Positions 6,067-6,696 of a stretch of DNA of 6,696 bases are shown in pieces. The notes under the pieces are model-generated. The model made no database searches. It had not been told where the DNA came from and was given only the letters and a program-made list of their open reading frames with translations. This DNA comes from Planctomycetota bacterium (GTDB lineage Bacteria; Planctomycetota; Phycisphaerae; Sedimentisphaerales; Anaerobacaceae). Positions within the stretch are counted from its first letter, which is position 1. Each line of letters begins with the position of its first letter. Made by a program: the position numbers and the translations under genes. Where the stretch lies: NCBI GenBank assembly GCA_003644295.1, contig QNBZ01000074.1, forward strand, positions 1 to 6,696, read 5' to 3'.

Positions 6067-6696
6067 TGGCAGCTAATTTTGACTTTATAAAGAGACTAGG
6101 CTCGGGTCACTTTGGAGAAGTGTGGCTAGCCTTTGATACCGGACTAAATGTCAAACGTGCTGTAAAACTTATTCCTCGCTCAAAGGTTTTGGATCCTGAT
6201 AATTTCTTCCACGAGGCCCAGATATTGAAGGCTGCTGAGCACCCCAATGTTGTCAGAGTAGAGGAAACTGGCGAGATGTCAGACGGTCGAATCTATGTTG
6301 CAATGGAATACCTTCCTAAGGGAAGTATTGAGGACGAGGCTAAGGGCGCGTATGTAGATCTGACGCGGGCAAAACGAATCATGATAGATGCTCTTAGAGG
6401 TTTGGAGCATGCTCATTCTCAAGGTATCGTGCATAGAGATATTAAGCCTGCGAACATACTTATTAGTCACAACTCTGAGGGAAAACTTTCTGATTTTGGA
6501 CTGGCAATACCGAGGGGATTTGACCTTAAAAAATTAGGAACAAAGGACTATGCATATATTTTGCACATAGCACCTGAAGTTCATCAGAGGAAGAAATACT
6601 CGATTGCGAGCGATATTTATGCATGTGGAGCCACGTTGTACCGTCTTGTTAATGGTGACAGATATCTTCCTTCACTCTCGCCAGCTGAGGTCAAAA
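6066..6696 (+). CDS. Hanks-type Ser/Thr protein kinase, 3' truncated
   Basis: The frame opens at the ATG overlapping the preceding TGA and runs off the window end (210 codons visible). All main kinase motifs are present: glycine loop GSGHFGEV (12-19), ATP-anchoring Lys34 in RAVKLI, alpha-C Glu50, catalytic loop HRDIKPANI (123-131; Asp125, Lys127, Asn130), DFG (143-145), APE (169-171) and SDIYACG (Asp183). It should therefore transfer phosphate to Ser or Thr. The stretch between DFG and APE is unusual: GTKDYAYILHIAPE has extra residues where most family members read GTPxYMAPE. GGAG lies 12 bases before the ATG, and the TGATG overlap implies translational coupling with the RuvC-like gene, which makes that protein the leading substrate or partner candidate. 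Any C-terminal sensor, membrane helix or effector domain is outside the window. Confidence 0.95.
   Translation, partial: MAANFDFIKRLGSGHFGEVWLAFDTGLNVKRAVKLIPRSKVLDPDNFFHEAQILKAAEHPNVVRVEETGEMSDGRIYVAMEYLPKGSIEDEAKGAYVDLTRAKRIMIDALRGLEHAHSQGIVHRDIKPANILISHNSEGKLSDFGLAIPRGFDLKKLGTKDYAYILHIAPEVHQRKKYSIASDIYACGATLYRLVNGDRYLPSLSPAEVK

Noticed and set aside
1..6696. CRISPR array, tRNA, rRNA gene or insertion sequence
   Set aside because: No regularly spaced repeats, tRNA cloverleaf, conserved rRNA sequence or transposase was found on reading; only the boxA-like stretch at 2791 recalls an rRNA operon.

Overview
The window looks like a chromosomal fragment from a planctomycete-type bacterium (Planctomycetota, perhaps the Phycisphaerae side). 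The main evidence is an 84-residue protein that matches the 'small basic protein' family of the Planctomycetota/Verrucomicrobiota/Chlamydiota group. It sits beside a one-pass membrane protein with a SPOR-like tail and a long, divergent RNase HII relative. DNA is moderately AT-rich and Shine-Dalgarno sites are often weak. The lineage rests on remembered family patterns, not on a search.

Layout. (1) Bases 1-2775, plus strand: the 3' part of an alpha-L-rhamnosidase-like glycoside hydrolase (GH78), with its beginning outside the window. (2) Bases 2776-3012: a spacer between convergent genes, dominated by a 133-base imperfect inverted repeat with 24 possible base pairs. (3) Bases 3013-5061, minus strand: three genes in transcription order, a divergent RNase HII-family protein, a membrane-anchored SPOR-like protein and the small basic protein, probably one operon. 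(4) Bases 5062-5607: a 546-base AT-rich divergent spacer with A-tracts, stem-loops and one pair of mutually exclusive hairpins, but no convincing gene. (5) Bases 5608-6696, plus strand: a two-gene operon with overlapping stop and start (TGATG), encoding a small RuvC/RNase H-like protein and an apparently active Hanks-type Ser/Thr protein kinase cut by the window end.

Genes working together. GH78 points to degradation of plant or algal rhamnose-containing polysaccharides. The minus-strand cluster looks like lineage core genes. The 5608-6696 pair is the most likely undescribed unit: a nuclease-fold protein translationally coupled to a kinase, behind a long repeat-rich spacer, an arrangement reminiscent of defence or stress modules. 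I do not recognise it as a named system. The spacer structures in (2) and (4) are the other items that deserve a genome-wide search.
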